Below, piece after piece: positions 63,033-64,000 of a stretch of DNA of 64,000 nt. Position numbers and translations under genes: made by a program. How positions within the stretch are numbered: the first letter of the stretch is position 1; every line of letters starts with the position of its first letter. Source of the stretch: Pseudofrankia sp. DC12 (lineage in GTDB: Bacteria > Actinomycetota > Actinomycetes > Frankiales > Frankiaceae); assembly GCF_000966285.1 (NCBI RefSeq), contig NZ_KQ031391.1, positions 3,011,208 to 3,075,207 on the forward strand, given 5' to 3'. The notes under the pieces were generated by a model. The model worked only from the letters and a program-made list of their open reading frames with translations. It was not told the origin of the DNA and did no database searches.

Positions 63033-64000
63033 ATGGCGCTGAGGATCGCGATCGGTGGGGCGATCACCTTGATCGCCCTGGCGATTGCCGGAAGGCGATT
63101 CTTCTGGCTGTTCAGGCTGATCCAGACCGGACAGCCAGCAGAAGGGCGTCTGGACGACATCCCGACCCGGATCTGGAGTGAGATCAGCGAGGTCGGCGGT
63201 CAGCGCAAGCTGCTGAAGTGGTCGGTGCCCGGCCTCGCGCACGCGTTCACGTTCTGGGGCTTCACCGTCCTGATGCTCACGATCATCGAGGCCTTCGGAG
63301 GCCTCTTTGACGACGACTTCCACATCCCCGGCTTCGGGCACTGGGCGTGGATCGGGTTCATCGAGGACTTCTTCGCCGTCGCGGTACTCGCCGGCCTGGC
63401 CACGTTCACGGCCATCCGGATCAGGAAGGCGCCCGCCCGCCTCGAGCGCCAGTCACGGTTCTACGGCTCGCACACCGGGCCGGCCTGGATGATCCTTGGC
63501 ATGATCACGGCGGTCATCGTGACCCTGCTGATCTACCGCGGCGCCCAGTGGAACACGGGCAACCTGCCGCAGGGCAAGACCAAGTGGGCCTTCGCGTCCT
63601 ACGTCGTCAGCCGGGTCTTCTCGCCGCTCGGCCACACCGCGAACGAGGCCATCGAGACCACGTTCCTGCTGATCAACCTCGCGATCATCATGGGCTTCCT
63701 GGTGCTCGTCGCGTACTCGAAGCACCTGCACATCTTCCTGGCCCCGGTCAACGTCGTCCTCAAGCGGGAGCCGAAGGCGCTCGGCGCGCTCGGCACGACG
63801 CCGGACATCGAGACGCTGATGGAGCAGGACGAGCCGATCATCGGCGCGGGGAAGGTCGAGGACTTCTCCTGGAAGGCGATGCTCGACTTCTCCACCTGCA
63901 CCGAATGCGGCCGCTGCCAGAGCCAGTGCCCCGCGTGGAACACCGGGAAGCCGCTCTCGCCGAAACTGATCATCATGGACCTGCGCGACCACCTGTTCGC
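63033..64000 (+). CDS. Iron-sulfur oxidoreductase (partial, runs off the window)
   Basis: The ATG at 63033 has AGGAGG at 9-nt spacing; 322 residues are visible before the edge. The N-terminal part is a NarI/HdrE-like membrane domain with about five helices (IAIGGAITLIALAIAG, FTFWGFTVLMLTIIEAFGG, GPAWMILGMITAVIVTLLIY, ETTFLLINLAIIMGFLVLVAYS). It is followed by a 4Fe-4S motif CTECGRCQSQCPAW. This fits the fused membrane/Fe-S oxidoreductases of actinobacteria (HdrDE-like, also annotated (Fe-S)-binding protein), which move electrons between quinones and a redox partner. The cysteine-rich CCG domains expected downstream lie beyond the window. Confidence 0.9.
   Translation, partial: MALRIAIGGAITLIALAIAGRRFFWLFRLIQTGQPAEGRLDDIPTRIWSEISEVGGQRKLLKWSVPGLAHAFTFWGFTVLMLTIIEAFGGLFDDDFHIPGFGHWAWIGFIEDFFAVAVLAGLATFTAIRIRKAPARLERQSRFYGSHTGPAWMILGMITAVIVTLLIYRGAQWNTGNLPQGKTKWAFASYVVSRVFSPLGHTANEAIETTFLLINLAIIMGFLVLVAYSKHLHIFLAPVNVVLKREPKALGALGTTPDIETLMEQDEPIIGAGKVEDFSWKAMLDFSTCTECGRCQSQCPAWNTGKPLSPKLIIMDLRDHLF

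Noticed and set aside
1-64000. CRISPR arrays, rRNA genes or complete insertion sequences
   Set aside because: No regularly spaced palindromic repeats with unique spacers, no rRNA sequence and no intact transposase with inverted ends were seen. The tandem repeats at 62437-62500 have no spacers.

Overview
High-GC (about 70% by eye) actinobacterial chromosome, most likely a Frankia-like member of the Frankiales. This is an inference from the dnaK-grpE-dnaJ-hspR operon with HAIR operators, the HrdB-type sigma domain, frequent GTG starts, leaderless-looking promoters, and the ICE and RiPP gene types.

Layout. 1-7.2 kb: remnants of an actinomycete integrative element (excisionase-like HTH protein, DUF2637 membrane protein, resolvase-like protein without its serine, GntR/UTRA repressor with palindromic operators, Zn-finger/coiled-coil protein) plus an Mrr-type restriction gene. 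7.3-16 kb: a class I lanthipeptide operon of the FxLD type on the minus strand: DUF397 protein, two tandem PCMT-like methyltransferases, a 66-aa precursor with four Cys, LanB dehydratase, LanC cyclase and a stand-alone LanB C-terminal-like protein. A NUDIX hydrolase gene and a convergent XRE regulator follow at 16.2-18.1 kb. 18.8-29.1 kb: a type I restriction-modification operon (hsdM-hsdS-hsdR) converging on a CBASS operon (HNH-SAVED effector, CD-NTase, E2-E1 Cap2) with no visible Cap3. 30.0-34.0 kb: a two-gene operon joining an EAD1/VMAP-C-like protein to a chimera of a SAV_2336-like domain and a complete primary-type sigma-70. This is the strongest candidate for an undescribed system. 34.5-37.9 kb: a HigBA-like toxin-antitoxin pair, a tyrosine integrase with an unusual insertion, and a tRNA-Ser gene that probably marks the right edge of the island.

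38-46.2 kb: a class II glutamine amidotransferase, then a SARP regulator and a lasso peptide cluster (precursor with a poly-Gly tail, Asn-synthetase-like cyclase, PqqD-like RRE protein, B2 protease, ABC transporter) closed by a hairpin. 46.5-52.5 kb: DinB-like protein, a frameshifted MmcQ/YjbR gene, tRNA-Gly(CCC), a GH65 phosphorylase coupled to a beta-phosphoglucomutase-like HAD protein, and dCTP deaminase. 52.6-60.7 kb: the HspR heat-shock regulon (clpB, and dnaK-grpE-dnaJ-hspR) with three HAIR sites. 61-64 kb: a NERD-domain membrane protein with a strong terminator and a 16-bp tandem repeat upstream, then an iron-sulfur oxidoreductase cut by the window edge.

The left part therefore reads as an accessory island carrying an ICE remnant, a RiPP operon and stacked defence systems. 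The right part is mostly ordinary chromosome with one RiPP cluster inserted. All family assignments are from recognition of motifs by eye; no database search was run.
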